This document shows positions 1 to 7,742 of a stretch of 64,000 nucleotides of DNA, one piece after another. A model generated the notes under the pieces. That model was given only the letters and a program-made list of their open reading frames with translations, was not told the origin of the DNA and did no database searches. This DNA comes from Dyella terrae (GTDB taxonomy: Bacteria > Pseudomonadota > Gammaproteobacteria > Xanthomonadales > Rhodanobacteraceae). The translations under genes and the position numbers were made by a program. Location of the stretch: the NCBI RefSeq assembly GCF_022394535.1, contig NZ_CP089414.1:5084001-5148000 (forward strand), written 5' to 3'. Position 1 is the first letter of the stretch, and each line of letters opens with the position of its first letter.

Positions 1-293
1 CCCCGATATCGGCTCATATCTACAACGTAGCGTGGTTCTTTGAAGAAGTGCAGGACGCAAAGCTTTTTTACCTCCTGATCATAATTGATAGCCTCTTCTT
101 GAACCTCTTGCTCATGGGCGAAGTCCTCGTTTGAAGATTCGCTCATGTCGTAGACGCCGAAATTTCCTTCCGCTATCCCCACCAAGAAATCGGTCACGGA
201 ATCTACGCCCAAGTCTCTAATGACCGCTTGCAACCTTTCATACGTGCCTTTTTGAACGGAGATGCATACGGCCCCTTCATCAGAAAAAGTCAC
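1..293 (-). CDS. Unknown protein, 3' part cut by the window edge
   Basis: An open frame of 97 codons starts at a GTG at 293-291 and runs off the left edge without a stop. The start is chosen because a perfect AGGAGGT ribosome binding site ends 4 bases upstream. The visible N-terminus begins VTFSDEGAVCISVQKGTYER, followed by an acidic segment rich in Glu and Gln at about residues 58-78. No family is recognised. It lies in the conjugative element and diverges from the regulator gene at 763. Confidence 0.6.
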   Translation of the reverse strand, partial: MTFSDEGAVCISVQKGTYERLQAVIRDLGVDSVTDFLVGIAEGNFGVYDMSESSNEDFAHEQEVQEEAINYDQEVKKLCVLHFFKEPRYVVDMSRYR

Positions 294-341
294 GTTACCT
301 CCTAGAACCAATGGCCAAAAAGCGGGTGACTAGCTGCGGAG

Positions 342-363
342 ACGATAAGGGCAAGCCCTTGTC
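342..363. repeat. Inverted repeat, 9-base arms
   Basis: CGATAAGGG and CCCTTGTCG pair around a CAAG loop, with one G-T pair. There is no T-run, so it is not an obvious terminator. It lies in the non-coding stretch 294-762 near the start of the outward-facing partial gene. A role in transfer (oriT-like hairpin) or in mRNA 5' structure is possible but unproven. Confidence 0.3.
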
Positions 364-393
364 GTGATGTGCAGGCGAAACCTGTACCCCGCC

Positions 394-417
394 AAGTTTG
401 CCGTTAACGGCAAACTT
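394..417. repeat. Perfect palindrome, copy 1 of core TTTGCCGTTAACGGCAAA
   Basis: A 24-base perfect palindrome centred on GTTAAC, flanked by AAG and CTT. The 18-base core is identical to the copies at 521-546 and 1197-1218. It is non-coding and lies between the partial gene at 1-293 and the regulator at 763. Its perfect symmetry and repetition suggest a binding site for a dimeric element-encoded protein. The protein is not identified. Confidence 0.7.
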
Positions 418-520
418 CGGCGCCCACCATCTACCTAAACGCCGCTCGCGCACAAGACCCTCCAAGATTGATTCTTTTTTCAGCCGCCTAAGGCGCCGCG
501 GCCAGCACGTCTGGCGCCAT

Positions 521-546
521 CGACTTTGCCGTTAACGGCAAAGTCG
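521..546. repeat. Perfect palindrome, copy 2 of core TTTGCCGTTAACGGCAAA
   Basis: A 26-base perfect palindrome: the shared 18-base core extended by CGAC on one side and GTCG on the other. The flanks differ from copy 1, so the core is what is conserved. It is the second site in the 294-762 non-coding stretch. Confidence 0.7.
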
Positions 547-655
547 GCGCGCACTCCTGACAAGGATGCGATTGGCCCGCAACATCGCTCATCGCTGCTT
601 TTAAGACCAACTATTGGACGCGCACAAAACATCTTTGAGTAGTGGAACATAAAGG

Positions 656-742
656 TTGTCGGACGTTTATCGTCCATTACGATATTAGTTATTGTTTTGA
701 CGGATATTAACTGTCGGACACGTCAATTGTGATTGTCCGACA
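656..742 (+). promoter_or_regulatory. Operator cluster and probable promoter of the ribbon-helix-helix gene
   Basis: TTGTCGGAC at 656-664, TGTCGGACA at 712-720 and its inverse TGTCCGACA at 734-742 share one motif. The last two form a perfect 9-base inverted repeat. A TTGACG hexamer at 697-702 could be a -35 box. The repeats sit just before the start codon at 763, the usual place for autorepression by a ribbon-helix-helix protein. Binding by the product of 763-1194 is inferred from position. Confidence 0.5.
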
Positions 743-762
743 ACGTCTGACAAGGGGATTTA

Positions 763-1194
763 ATGCCATACAAGCTCAGTGTTCGCATTCCTGACCATCT
801 AAGCCATCAACTTGAAGATGCAGTCGATGAGCGCGGAGTAATCGGGGCCAGAACAGATATCGTGTGTGAAGCGCTGGCTCACTACTTCAAAGCTAATGCC
901 GAGCGGGACTCGCGTGACGAAATGGAGGCCCGCATAGCTGCCACGCTGACACGTGTACTAAAAGATGTGATGCAGGGTCGCAATGAGGTCCAGCTTCTGA
1001 CTTCCATGTTTGATTGCTTCCTGCGCGCCTACTTCATGCACACGCCACCGGTTCCACGCGAAGCCATAGACGCATCGGCAGCTGCGGCACAAGACCGGTA
1101 CGCGCGACTGATCCGGCAGGTGCCGGAAGTGATGCAGGGTGGCGGTGGCATCCTGACTGAATTTCAGCGGGTTCTGGGGGAGCAGGCGCAGTGA
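763..1194 (+). CDS. Ribbon-helix-helix DNA-binding protein
   Basis: A 143-residue protein. The N-terminus MPYKLSVRIPDHLSHQLEDA reads as the beta-strand and first helix of a ribbon-helix-helix fold, followed by a second helix to about residue 50. The remaining residues are helical and may serve multimerisation or partner binding. AAGGGG lies 5 bases before the ATG. Similar small proteins in conjugative elements act as transfer regulators or relaxosome accessory proteins; which applies here cannot be decided. The repeats at 656-742 probably make it self-regulated. A copy of the element's palindrome begins 3 bases after the stop. Confidence 0.7.
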   Translation: MPYKLSVRIPDHLSHQLEDAVDERGVIGARTDIVCEALAHYFKANAERDSRDEMEARIAATLTRVLKDVMQGRNEVQLLTSMFDCFLRAYFMHTPPVPREAIDASAAAAQDRYARLIRQVPEVMQGGGGILTEFQRVLGEQAQ

Positions 1195-1196
1195 CG

Positions 1197-1218
1197 ACTT
1201 TGCCGTTAACGGCAAAGT
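1197..1218. repeat. Perfect palindrome, copy 3 of core TTTGCCGTTAACGGCAAA
   Basis: A 22-base perfect palindrome immediately after the regulator's stop codon, with the same 18-base core as copies 1 and 2. The intergenic stretch 1195-1400 shows nothing else apart from the inverted repeat at 1353. Confidence 0.7.
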
Positions 1219-1352
1219 TCGCCCAGACGGGCCTACCAGCACGACCGACCGATTGCAAAAAAAGATCAGTGGAAAACAGTTAGAAAGTCGGCCAAATGCA
1301 ATCAAAAAGCCGTTGCAGAAAATCACATATTGAAGCGATACTTCTCGTTACG

Positions 1353-1372
1353 TCGCATTGACCATAATGCGA
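1353..1372. promoter_or_regulatory. Inverted repeat upstream of the 61-residue gene
   Basis: TCGCATT and AATGCGA are perfect 7-base arms around GACCAT, 28 bases before the start codon at 1401. The TTGACC inside the repeat could double as a -35 box, which would make it an operator. This is seen in sequence only. Confidence 0.35.
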
Positions 1373-1400
1373 TATCCACACCGCGCAATGGAGGTGTTTT

Positions 1401-1586
1401 ATGGACATCCAAATCAGAGATCCGGACACGGTATCGTTGATTAACGACTACATCCGTTACTTGAGACAGATCGATGGAATCAAAGGATCTGCAGACCAAA
1501 TTGCAGAATCCATGGTTCTTGGCTTCATCGACGAACACACACAGTTTCGCAGCTGGAGGAGAACGCAAGTCCAAGCGCTAAGATAA
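1401..1586 (+). CDS. Small unknown protein, 61 residues
   Basis: Starts at an ATG with GGAGGT five bases upstream, a strong ribosome binding site for so short a frame. MDIQIRDPDTVSLINDYIRY followed by helical segments resembles a strand-helix-helix layout, so a small ribbon-helix-helix protein is possible. No family is recognised. It lies just before the remnant gene at 1599. Confidence 0.55.
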   Translation: MDIQIRDPDTVSLINDYIRYLRQIDGIKGSADQIAESMVLGFIDEHTQFRSWRRTQVQALR

Positions 1587-1598
1587 TTGCAGCACTAA

Positions 1599-1775
1599 AT
1601 TGAAAAACTGTACGTTCCCTGCCGAAGATTAGTTTTCAACAGCCTGGCGCTAGGCAGCGCCAAGCAGTGGCCAGCAGCCCCGTTTATGGGGGAGGCACAG
1701 ATCGGTGGAACGAGCCTGATCACCCTGCTCAATCAAGAGCAGCGACTCGCTCTCCATAGAAGGCCACTTGCATGA
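1599..1775 (+). pseudogene. C-terminal remnant of an unknown gene coupled to the lipoprotein gene
   Basis: The frame is open from 1599 to a TGA at 1773-1775, preceded in frame by TAA at 1596-1598 and without a plausible start near its beginning. The readable tail includes FMGEAQIGGTSLITLLNQEQ. Its stop overlaps the next start as ATGA, the same coupling used by the next two genes. This suggests it was the last part of an upstream gene of the transfer operon whose front was deleted. The family is not recognised. Confidence 0.45.
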
Positions 1776-2134
1776 ATAGTCAGCAGTCTGTCTGTGCAAC
1801 TCAGACCGTAGTAACCCTCGTCGCGCCAAACCCTTTCACGATCGGATGTATGCCATCCCAGCGGCGCCCGATCTTGCCTCTCTTTTTTTGTGGCTTGTTG
1901 ATGGCTGGTCTGGTTGGTTGCTCCTCAGCTCAGCAATCATCCGAACCAGAGAATCCGCTTGCTGGTTTTCATGCTCCACCAGAGCAGGACGCGCGAATGA
2001 AGGAGATCCGCGCCAACACTGCGGAAAAGAGGCCTACCGCGCCATCGAAGCGGGGTTTTGAATCAAGCTTTGAAGTTCTGAGGCATGCCCGTAAGCCAGC
2101 TTCGGCATCTTCCACAACGGGAGCAGCTCAATGA
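1772..2134 (+). CDS. Small lipoprotein, TrbK-like by position
   Basis: A 120-residue protein. From the ATG at 1772 a basic and hydrophobic stretch ends in the lipobox LVGC (Cys about residue 50). An in-frame ATG at 1850 gives a more usual signal length, beginning MPSQRRPILPLFF. The first start has AGAAGG upstream and a 4-base overlap with the remnant gene, so both remain possible. The mature part is short and Pro/Ala-rich. A lipoprotein gene directly before trbL matches trbK (entry exclusion) in IncP-type systems. The role is inferred from position, not similarity. Its stop overlaps the trbL start as ATGA. Confidence 0.55.
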   Translation: MNSQQSVCATQTVVTLVAPNPFTIGCMPSQRRPILPLFFCGLLMAGLVGCSSAQQSSEPENPLAGFHAPPEQDARMKEIRANTAEKRPTAPSKRGFESSFEVLRHARKPASASSTTGAAQ

Positions 2135-3766
2135 GCACGGCTTGCTTCCTTTCCAGGGCGTTGCATTCGCTGCTTGTCGCGCTGCTCATCTTCGGTATTG
2201 GTATCGGGGCCGCCTGGGCGCAGGGCGGAACCACGGCGGCACCGGGTGGCTTGCCGACGGCGAGCGGTCCGCCGGACGTCAACAATTTTTTTGATGGAAT
2301 CACCATCCAGTACGTCACCGAGTCGACGAAGTGGATTGACGGCATCACCAAGGTTGCAGAGCGACTACTGGGCTGGCTAGCCATCATCGGTTTCGCGCTC
2401 GCTCTGCTGATGAACTACCTCAAGAACGCTGACAACTTTTCATCCTTGCCAGCCATCATCGTGCGACAGCTGATGGTTATTTCTTTCTTCTTGTGGACTG
2501 TGCAGAACGCCGGGCACGTGTTCGATATGATCACAAGCTACTTTCAGGAGGTTGGCGAGGCAGCGACAAGCACGAAAGCGCCCACCGCGTCCACGATCGC
2601 GACGGTTGGCATGGACTGTATGTTCCACATCATGGAATCCGTCGGAAAACTCAAGTGGTCACAGATACCGACGGTTGGCTTGGTCGCTTTGTTTGTGGCC
2701 TTGGCCCTGGTGCTCTGTTTCGTAGCGGCCGCGGCGATTCAAATGATCACCATCATTGAAGCGGCGCTAATCATGGCGGTGTCGCCAGCCATGCTCGCTT
2801 TCGGCGCGCTTTCCTACACACGTGATTTCGCAACAAGATCATTGATGTTCGGCGTAACCGTTGGTGTAAAGCTCTTGGTATTACACCTGGTTGTATCAAT
2901 TGGCATGCACTTCGCCGTGCAATGGGTGGATCTTCTTACCTACACGAAGGTGGGACAGAACTTTTTTCCGAATTCTTTTTTCATTCTAGGCGGAGCCGCG
3001 GTATTCGCTTTACTGTGTTGGAAAGTGCCCGCGCTCGCTAGCTCGATCGTGAGCGGAGGGCTCAATCTGGGGGCAGCTGATTTGCTTGGTGTGGCAGCCG
3101 CAGGGGGCGCCGCTGCCGCAGGCGGTGCAGCATTGGGAGGCGCAGTCGGCGCCGCTGCAGGGAGCACGCTAAAGGGCGCTACGCAGGCGGTCGCCGCTGG
3201 AAAGGGGCTTGCAGCGGCGCAAGGCATCACGGGCTGGAGGGGTCTCAGGTGCAGGACTGGGCCATGCGTTGCAGGCGGCTGGAACAGAAGCAGCGCAAGG
3301 GATGCGTGCCAAGGTTGGTCTCGACAAGCGATCGGAACACTCCGTCGACCGCTATGGCAAAGAAGTTAGCAACCTCGGCACTCGCGCCGCCAATCGGCTT
3401 GACGCCAACGCACAGGCTTCGCGAGAGACAGGGACAGCCACCACTGCCGCAGGCCAGTCTAACGCCCCAAATATGTCCGGATCGGGCCTGGGCTCAGGCA
3501 GTGATAGTGGTCAGGGAACCAAAGATGGCACAGGTAGCAGCGGTTACGCTGATCCAGCCGCTGCGCCTGCGGCGGAAAATAATAGTGCGCAGGAAGTGCT
3601 GAGCTCGATAGCGAAAATTAAGCCAACACCGCTCAGCTCTCAGCTGCACGCGGATGCCGGAGGGGGACAGATCCAAGATGCAGTTCGACGCGTAAAACCA
3701 CCACAGGTGCCGCATGATGGAGGCAGCGTCGAAGCTCCGACTATCAGGCTTGAGGGTGAGGAATAG
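2131..3766 (+). pseudogene. trbL: TrbL/VirB6-family conjugation membrane protein, frameshifted
   Basis: The frame starting at 2131 has a signal peptide, several hydrophobic segments (about residues 80-105, 185-235, 250-275, 285-305) and an Ala/Gly-rich stretch near residues 315-365, the layout of TrbL, the polytopic inner-membrane part of the mating-pair channel. At GGGG (3239-3242) the reading must shift by one to continue into the hydrophilic, Gly/Ser-rich C-terminal tail that ends at 3766. One G fewer restores a 544-residue protein. The reading as given ends at 3369 in an aberrant Arg/Trp-rich tail. Other trb genes are not seen, so transfer is probably not encoded by this part alone. Confidence 0.75.
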
Positions 3767-3785
3767 CACTCAATGGGCCGTGCAT

Positions 3786-3815
3786 ATGAGAGGTGGCCTG
3801 TCGGCCACCTCTCAT
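3786..3815. terminator. Strong hairpin after trbL
   Basis: Thirteen perfect base pairs (ATGAGAGGTGGCC with its complement) close a TGTC loop 20 bases after the trbL stop. There is no T-run, so it may stop transcription poorly and act mainly as a 3' stabiliser. It separates trbL from the convergent minus-strand gene ending at 3874. Confidence 0.5.
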
Positions 3816-3873
3816 CGTCACTAATCACTTAGAGCCACCCACGAAAACAAAGAAACAAACAAAAAGAATCAAT

Positions 3874-4221
3874 TCAGTTCATAGTATCGAGTGCGACTGT
3901 GCTCTGAGAACGGACGAAAGCGACCGCGTCCTCCGGGCTGAAAAATTCGACCACGTCGGAGCGTCCCTCGCCGTATTTGCGAGCCATCCATGACCTTCCT
4001 CCATCTTTGGCTGTCACCTCACCTACGCATCTGCCGGAATCATCCTGAATCGCGTAGAGGGGATTCTCGCGAATCTCCTTCACGGCGGTGATCCATTTGA
4101 TGATGTTCCGCGCTTGAACGGGGGTAATTTCTCCTCGACCGAGAGCGGCATGCGCGGCTGCAACATCGAGCGATTCCCGTAACTTTTCCACGACATTCCG
4201 ATTCGTTCTAGCCAAGCTCAT
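3874..4221 (-). CDS. Unknown 115-residue protein downstream of Gabija
   Basis: Begins MSLARTNRNVVEKLRESLDV; a helical N-terminal half is followed by a mixed segment with CVGEVTAKDGG and a short C-terminal helix. No family is recognised. It follows the 91-residue gene by 5 bases and is last in a minus-strand run gajA-gajB-91aa-115aa, so it is probably co-transcribed. Whether it contributes to defence is unknown. Confidence 0.55.
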   Translation of the reverse strand: MSLARTNRNVVEKLRESLDVAAAHAALGRGEITPVQARNIIKWITAVKEIRENPLYAIQDDSGRCVGEVTAKDGGRSWMARKYGEGRSDVVEFFSPEDAVAFVRSQSTVALDTMN

Positions 4222-4226
4222 CCTCT

Positions 4227-4502
4227 TTACTCCTTGACTGGATCGAGTGGTTTAAGCGCTCTGCGCTCACCGTCTGGTGTTTCTTCGATGAGACAACCAT
4301 TCTCAATGTAGTGGATATTCAGCCCTTTGGATTTTGCCTGCCGCACAGCCTCAACTGCCGCGCGCTCCCCGGCCGCAACAATCGCCGGTGTCTGCTCAAG
4401 CAGGAATCGTAGACCCTTCCGATTCATCAAGACCTCACAAAGCGGGCTAAGAAGTGATATGAGGATTTCGGTAATGGGTGACCATCGTTCCGGCAACTCC
4501 AT
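4227..4502 (-). CDS. Unknown 91-residue protein downstream of gajB
   Basis: The start at 4502 has GGAG four bases upstream and lies 13 bases after the gajB stop. An in-frame ATG at 4427 also has a good site (GAGG, 5 bases) and would give 66 residues beginning MNRKGLRFLLEQ. The core has an Ala-rich helix and then LNIHYIENGCLIEETPDG, a strand-turn-strand typical of small partner proteins. No family is recognised. It is probably translated from the gajAB mRNA. Confidence 0.55.
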   Translation of the reverse strand: MELPERWSPITEILISLLSPLCEVLMNRKGLRFLLEQTPAIVAAGERAAVEAVRQAKSKGLNIHYIENGCLIEETPDGERRALKPLDPVKE

Positions 4503-4515
4503 ACTACTCCGCCGG

Positions 4516-5622
4516 TCATGCGGCCGATGGGGTGATTGGCATTGTGGAGTACACCTGATGACCCGGCCAGGCGCAGGTTCCCCTCATAACGAAAGCTACG
4601 CTTTGTTGCGCGCGTGTCAGTGCGACGTAGTACTTGGCCGGCGAGCTGATGCTTTTCACATCTGCAGAACGCAGGAACTTGGCCAAGGGCCCGTTGGGAA
4701 AGATCAGTACGCGCGGGTAGGTGCGCCCTTTGGATTGGCCGAAGTTGACAGCTGGTAAGCCAGCGCAGGTTTCCTTGCGGTCATAGCGAAGCACCGTTGG
4801 CGCGAATTCCTGAACATACGCAGAAACCTGCTCTGGCGCCACGATGTAAATCCCCTCGTGTCCGGTCACTTGCACGTTGCCTGATTCGGTCGGCGGCATC
4901 TGAGGAAACAAAGCATCGGCCATATCGCACAATGCTTGCACGCAACGGTGACTGATCTGGCGATGTTGAATCTGGCAAAGGTTGCGGGCCTCCCAGTCTT
5001 GAAAGAGTGCCATCATCGACACGCCCCTGTACTGCTGATGGCGCGCTGAGTGGTTGGTGGCATAGGTCGCTTGACGAGTATCGCCCACCAGCACGATCCC
5101 GATGCTACTGGACAATAGGCGTTCGATCAGATCTAGATCGTAGCCTGCCAAGTCCTGGACCTCATCGATGTAGAGCTCGTCGTACATCGCCGCCACGCGT
5201 TCGATGACCGCGCCTTGCGTGAGGTCGTCGCAGCGCAGCGCAAAGTCCGCTGCCCGATCCGAGTACATACGGCTTCCGACTAGGTAGTGGCGAAGCACCT
5301 GATTACGCGGGGCACGATTGTTGGTTCTGCCCTCCACAAAAAAGATGGATTCAACGCGTGGGTGTGCGCATAGCGCGGCCTGATAGGGACGAATGCATTC
5401 ACGTAGTAGGAAGCTGTACCAGCTGTAAAGCGTTACGTGCATGGGAACTGCTCCAACATGGCGCTCGAACGCTCGACGGATCTCTTCCAAGTTCTCAAGA
5501 GTGTAGGTCAGTATCGCGATGCGACGATGGGGGCGGCTTAGGGCCTGCCGCACCAGCAAGGTTGTCTTGCCGGAGCCGGCGGCGGAGAGCAGAACTTGGT
5601 TAGGCGATGGCGCGCTGGACAT
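4516..5622 (-). CDS. gajB: Gabija protein GajB, UvrD-like helicase
   Basis: A 368-residue superfamily 1 helicase-like protein. Walker A AAGSGKT is at residues 14-20, Walker B DEVQD near 154, a motif III-like GDTRQATY near 180, and motifs V/VI (SKGRTYPRV, YYVALTRAQ) near 305-340. It is short compared with full UvrD, as GajB proteins are. In Gabija, GajB senses DNA ends or single strands and works with the GajA nuclease against phages. The start overlaps the end of gajA by 23 bases, so the two are translationally coupled. The identification rests on motif content plus the adjacent gajA. Confidence 0.85.
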   Translation of the reverse strand: MSSAPSPNQVLLSAAGSGKTTLLVRQALSRPHRRIAILTYTLENLEEIRRAFERHVGAVPMHVTLYSWYSFLLRECIRPYQAALCAHPRVESIFFVEGRTNNRAPRNQVLRHYLVGSRMYSDRAADFALRCDDLTQGAVIERVAAMYDELYIDEVQDLAGYDLDLIERLLSSSIGIVLVGDTRQATYATNHSARHQQYRGVSMMALFQDWEARNLCQIQHRQISHRCVQALCDMADALFPQMPPTESGNVQVTGHEGIYIVAPEQVSAYVQEFAPTVLRYDRKETCAGLPAVNFGQSKGRTYPRVLIFPNGPLAKFLRSADVKSISSPAKYYVALTRAQQSVAFVMRGTCAWPGHQVYSTMPITPSAA

Positions 5623-7177
5623 AGTCTGGGAACGCGATCGAGTTCGGGCTGCTGAAGATGGCCAGTGCCGTATCGGTCTTATTGCCTTGCATGAACTTCA
5701 GCATGGCCGCTTCGTCGGCGAATTTCTTGTTCAGTACCAGATTCAACTTGTCTAGCGAATTGGCCTTGATCAGTTGCTGCTCCAATGAAGGAGCAGCCTC
5801 ATCGGAGTCGTAGTAAATCTGGTTAAGAAAATCAGCGTAGCGCTCCTGCAACACTGCGATATCCCCGTCGTTGTCGGTGACCACGCGTGCATTGATCCCT
5901 AGGCGTTGGGCGATCTGCAGGAATCGCTTGAAAGCCAGCGACTTAACCGAAATTACGTCGACGCCGCGGGCCAAAGGCGACATACCGTGGTGGTCGAGGA
6001 ACGCGCGCTGGACGATCAGCTCATCTGATGGTCCCTCCACCAGGATGGCTTGCTTGGCCAGGATCAATCGCAGCGTATCGTGGCCGGGCAATTTCATGAA
6101 GTAATCGTGGGTATCGGGCGGCAATTGCTCTAACTTCATGTAGCCGTTCGCACTAAACAGAATCACGTTGTCCACACCCAGCTTGTTCAGCACGAAGCTA
6201 CTGTGGGTGGCGATGACCACTTGCTGGGTCGAGGACAAAGTCGCGATCTTGTCGATTAGTTGGGTCATGTTGGAGAACGACAGGTGGTTCTCTGGCTCCT
6301 CAACCAACAGTACGTGCGCCGCACTAGCCGCGCGCATGGCCAACTTCATTTTTACCGCGCTCTGTTCACCTTTGCCGGCGTGGGTGAAAGGTAGCTCATC
6401 CAAATAGGGAGACAGGCTTCCCTCCCACGTCGACCGGGCCGAAGTATCGACACCGACGCTTAGAGATTTGTTGCTGATATCGTCGTTGTTCTTGGCTAGG
6501 AACGTATTGATGGCCGTTACATCAGGTTCCAGCGCAAAGCTTTGTCGCATCCGGCGGTAGCTTAGCGAGAGCGCCACGCGCTGCTCAGTGGTGAGAACCT
6601 GATCGATGATGCCGGCGATGTAACGATCGGCGCCAGAGAGCGTCTTAGCCGCAGACGTATCGATGATCGTGGAATCAAAGGGAATACTGCGCGCGGTGAC
6701 CCCATTATTGGCGAAGGAGTACCAGCGCACCGTGTAGTACTCCACCGGCAGGCCGCCATCTTGATGCTGTCGCACGTAGGCATCGAATTCCGAACGGTAA
6801 TCCTCATTAAGTTCGATCAGCAGGCGAAGGCCAGCCGTGTTCGCACCTAGGGAGTTGTTGGTGCCGCGCAAGGCGGCCAGCGCCGGATCTGCTCCTAAAT
6901 AAGCCTCAATCATGATCCGCTGCGGTGAGCCGAACTGTCCCTGCTTCAGTCCTGCCAGGTACGTCTGCACCGTGGGCTGATGGAACAGATAGGGGGTGAT
7001 CTCGTAGGCGACGCCCCTACCGTGCAGTTGGCCGGTTACGACTGCATGGATGGCTTCTAGAAGGGTCGACTTGCCGACCTCGTTGTTGCCCACAATCAGG
7101 TTCATGTGTGCGTTGAGCGGCAAGTCTAGATGGTGAAACGCCTTGAAGTTCTCGATGACGACGCGTTCGATCGGCAT
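5600..7177 (-). CDS. gajA: Gabija protein GajA, OLD-family ATPase-TOPRIM nuclease
   Basis: A 525-residue OLD-family protein. Residues 1-340 are an ABC-type ATPase: Walker A GNNEVGKST at 30-38, a degenerate signature HAGKGEQSAVK, Walker B HVLLVEEPENHLS near 292 and the switch histidine in VIATHSS. The rest is a TOPRIM nuclease: ILVEGPSDE near 379 and the metal-binding DNDGD near 434. GajA is the nucleotide-controlled DNA-nicking subunit of Gabija. AAGGA lies 6 bases before the ATG. Together with gajB it forms a complete two-gene defence system. The 280 bases upstream (7178-7457) are non-coding and separate it from the divergent TIR unit; no clear promoter is seen. Confidence 0.88.
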   Translation of the reverse strand: MPIERVVIENFKAFHHLDLPLNAHMNLIVGNNEVGKSTLLEAIHAVVTGQLHGRGVAYEITPYLFHQPTVQTYLAGLKQGQFGSPQRIMIEAYLGADPALAALRGTNNSLGANTAGLRLLIELNEDYRSEFDAYVRQHQDGGLPVEYYTVRWYSFANNGVTARSIPFDSTIIDTSAAKTLSGADRYIAGIIDQVLTTEQRVALSLSYRRMRQSFALEPDVTAINTFLAKNNDDISNKSLSVGVDTSARSTWEGSLSPYLDELPFTHAGKGEQSAVKMKLAMRAASAAHVLLVEEPENHLSFSNMTQLIDKIATLSSTQQVVIATHSSFVLNKLGVDNVILFSANGYMKLEQLPPDTHDYFMKLPGHDTLRLILAKQAILVEGPSDELIVQRAFLDHHGMSPLARGVDVISVKSLAFKRFLQIAQRLGINARVVTDNDGDIAVLQERYADFLNQIYYDSDEAAPSLEQQLIKANSLDKLNLVLNKKFADEAAMLKFMQGNKTDTALAIFSSPNSIAFPDYVQRAIA

Positions 7178-7457
7178 TTCTCATCCTTATGGCACGGTTC
7201 CCGCGGCCAGACCGAGGGGCACGAACTCCTTGGTAATGCTAAACCAACCACGGAGGTGTTTAGGGTTATCAAGCGGGGCTGAGGCACCTACGAACCGGCG
7301 GCTCCTTGAGGTGTTGGGTCCGCTCCTAGCTAAGCCGGCCCCGACTGAAAACGCCCCAAGAAGGCCCGGCCTGTCTCATCGCGAGAGAAGGCCAAGGTAG
7401 TATTGGAGTGCTTCTTCCTACGGCGGGCGCCGACCAGGGTATTAACAAGGAATTAAC

Positions 7458-7742
7458 ATGATTGGGATTTCCGGGCTGGACCAGTTATCACGGCGGTTGG
7501 AGCAAGCGCAGGAGGCCCTGGCAGAGATTGATGGGGATTTGGACGCGGTGAATTTCGACCCCCATGATCCCGCCAGCATCGAGACGGCCATCCAGCAGGC
7601 CGAAGCGTTGATCGATGCCAAGGTTAAACCGTGGGCCGACAACCCGCTGGTGGCTCAAATCACCGATGGACTGAAAGAACAGTACCGTAACGCGATCATC
7701 AATCGTGCAGCGGAAGCGCGCCTGGAGAACGACCAGGAATGA
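7458..7742 (+). CDS. Small helical protein preceding a TIR-domain gene
   Basis: A 94-residue acidic protein beginning MIGISGLDQLSRRLEQAQEA, predicted almost wholly helical with a possible coiled coil at residues 7-30. AAGGA lies 6 bases before the ATG. It overlaps the TIR gene by 4 bases (ATGA), so the two are coupled and the products may act together. No family is recognised. A partner, sensor or regulator of the TIR protein is a reasonable inference. Confidence 0.65.
   Translation: MIGISGLDQLSRRLEQAQEALAEIDGDLDAVNFDPHDPASIETAIQQAEALIDAKVKPWADNPLVAQITDGLKEQYRNAIINRAAEARLENDQE

Noticed and set aside
342..363. Origin of transfer
   Set aside because: Only a short hairpin is seen, with no recognisable nick region or relaxase gene nearby; kept as an unspecific repeat.
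480..677. 65-codon minus-strand frame
   Set aside because: It contains the palindrome and operator sequences and has no coding character.
3209..3766. Separate gene after trbL
   Set aside because: It begins inside trbL without a ribosome binding site, and its Gly/Ser-rich sequence is the normal TrbL tail, so it is the frameshifted end.
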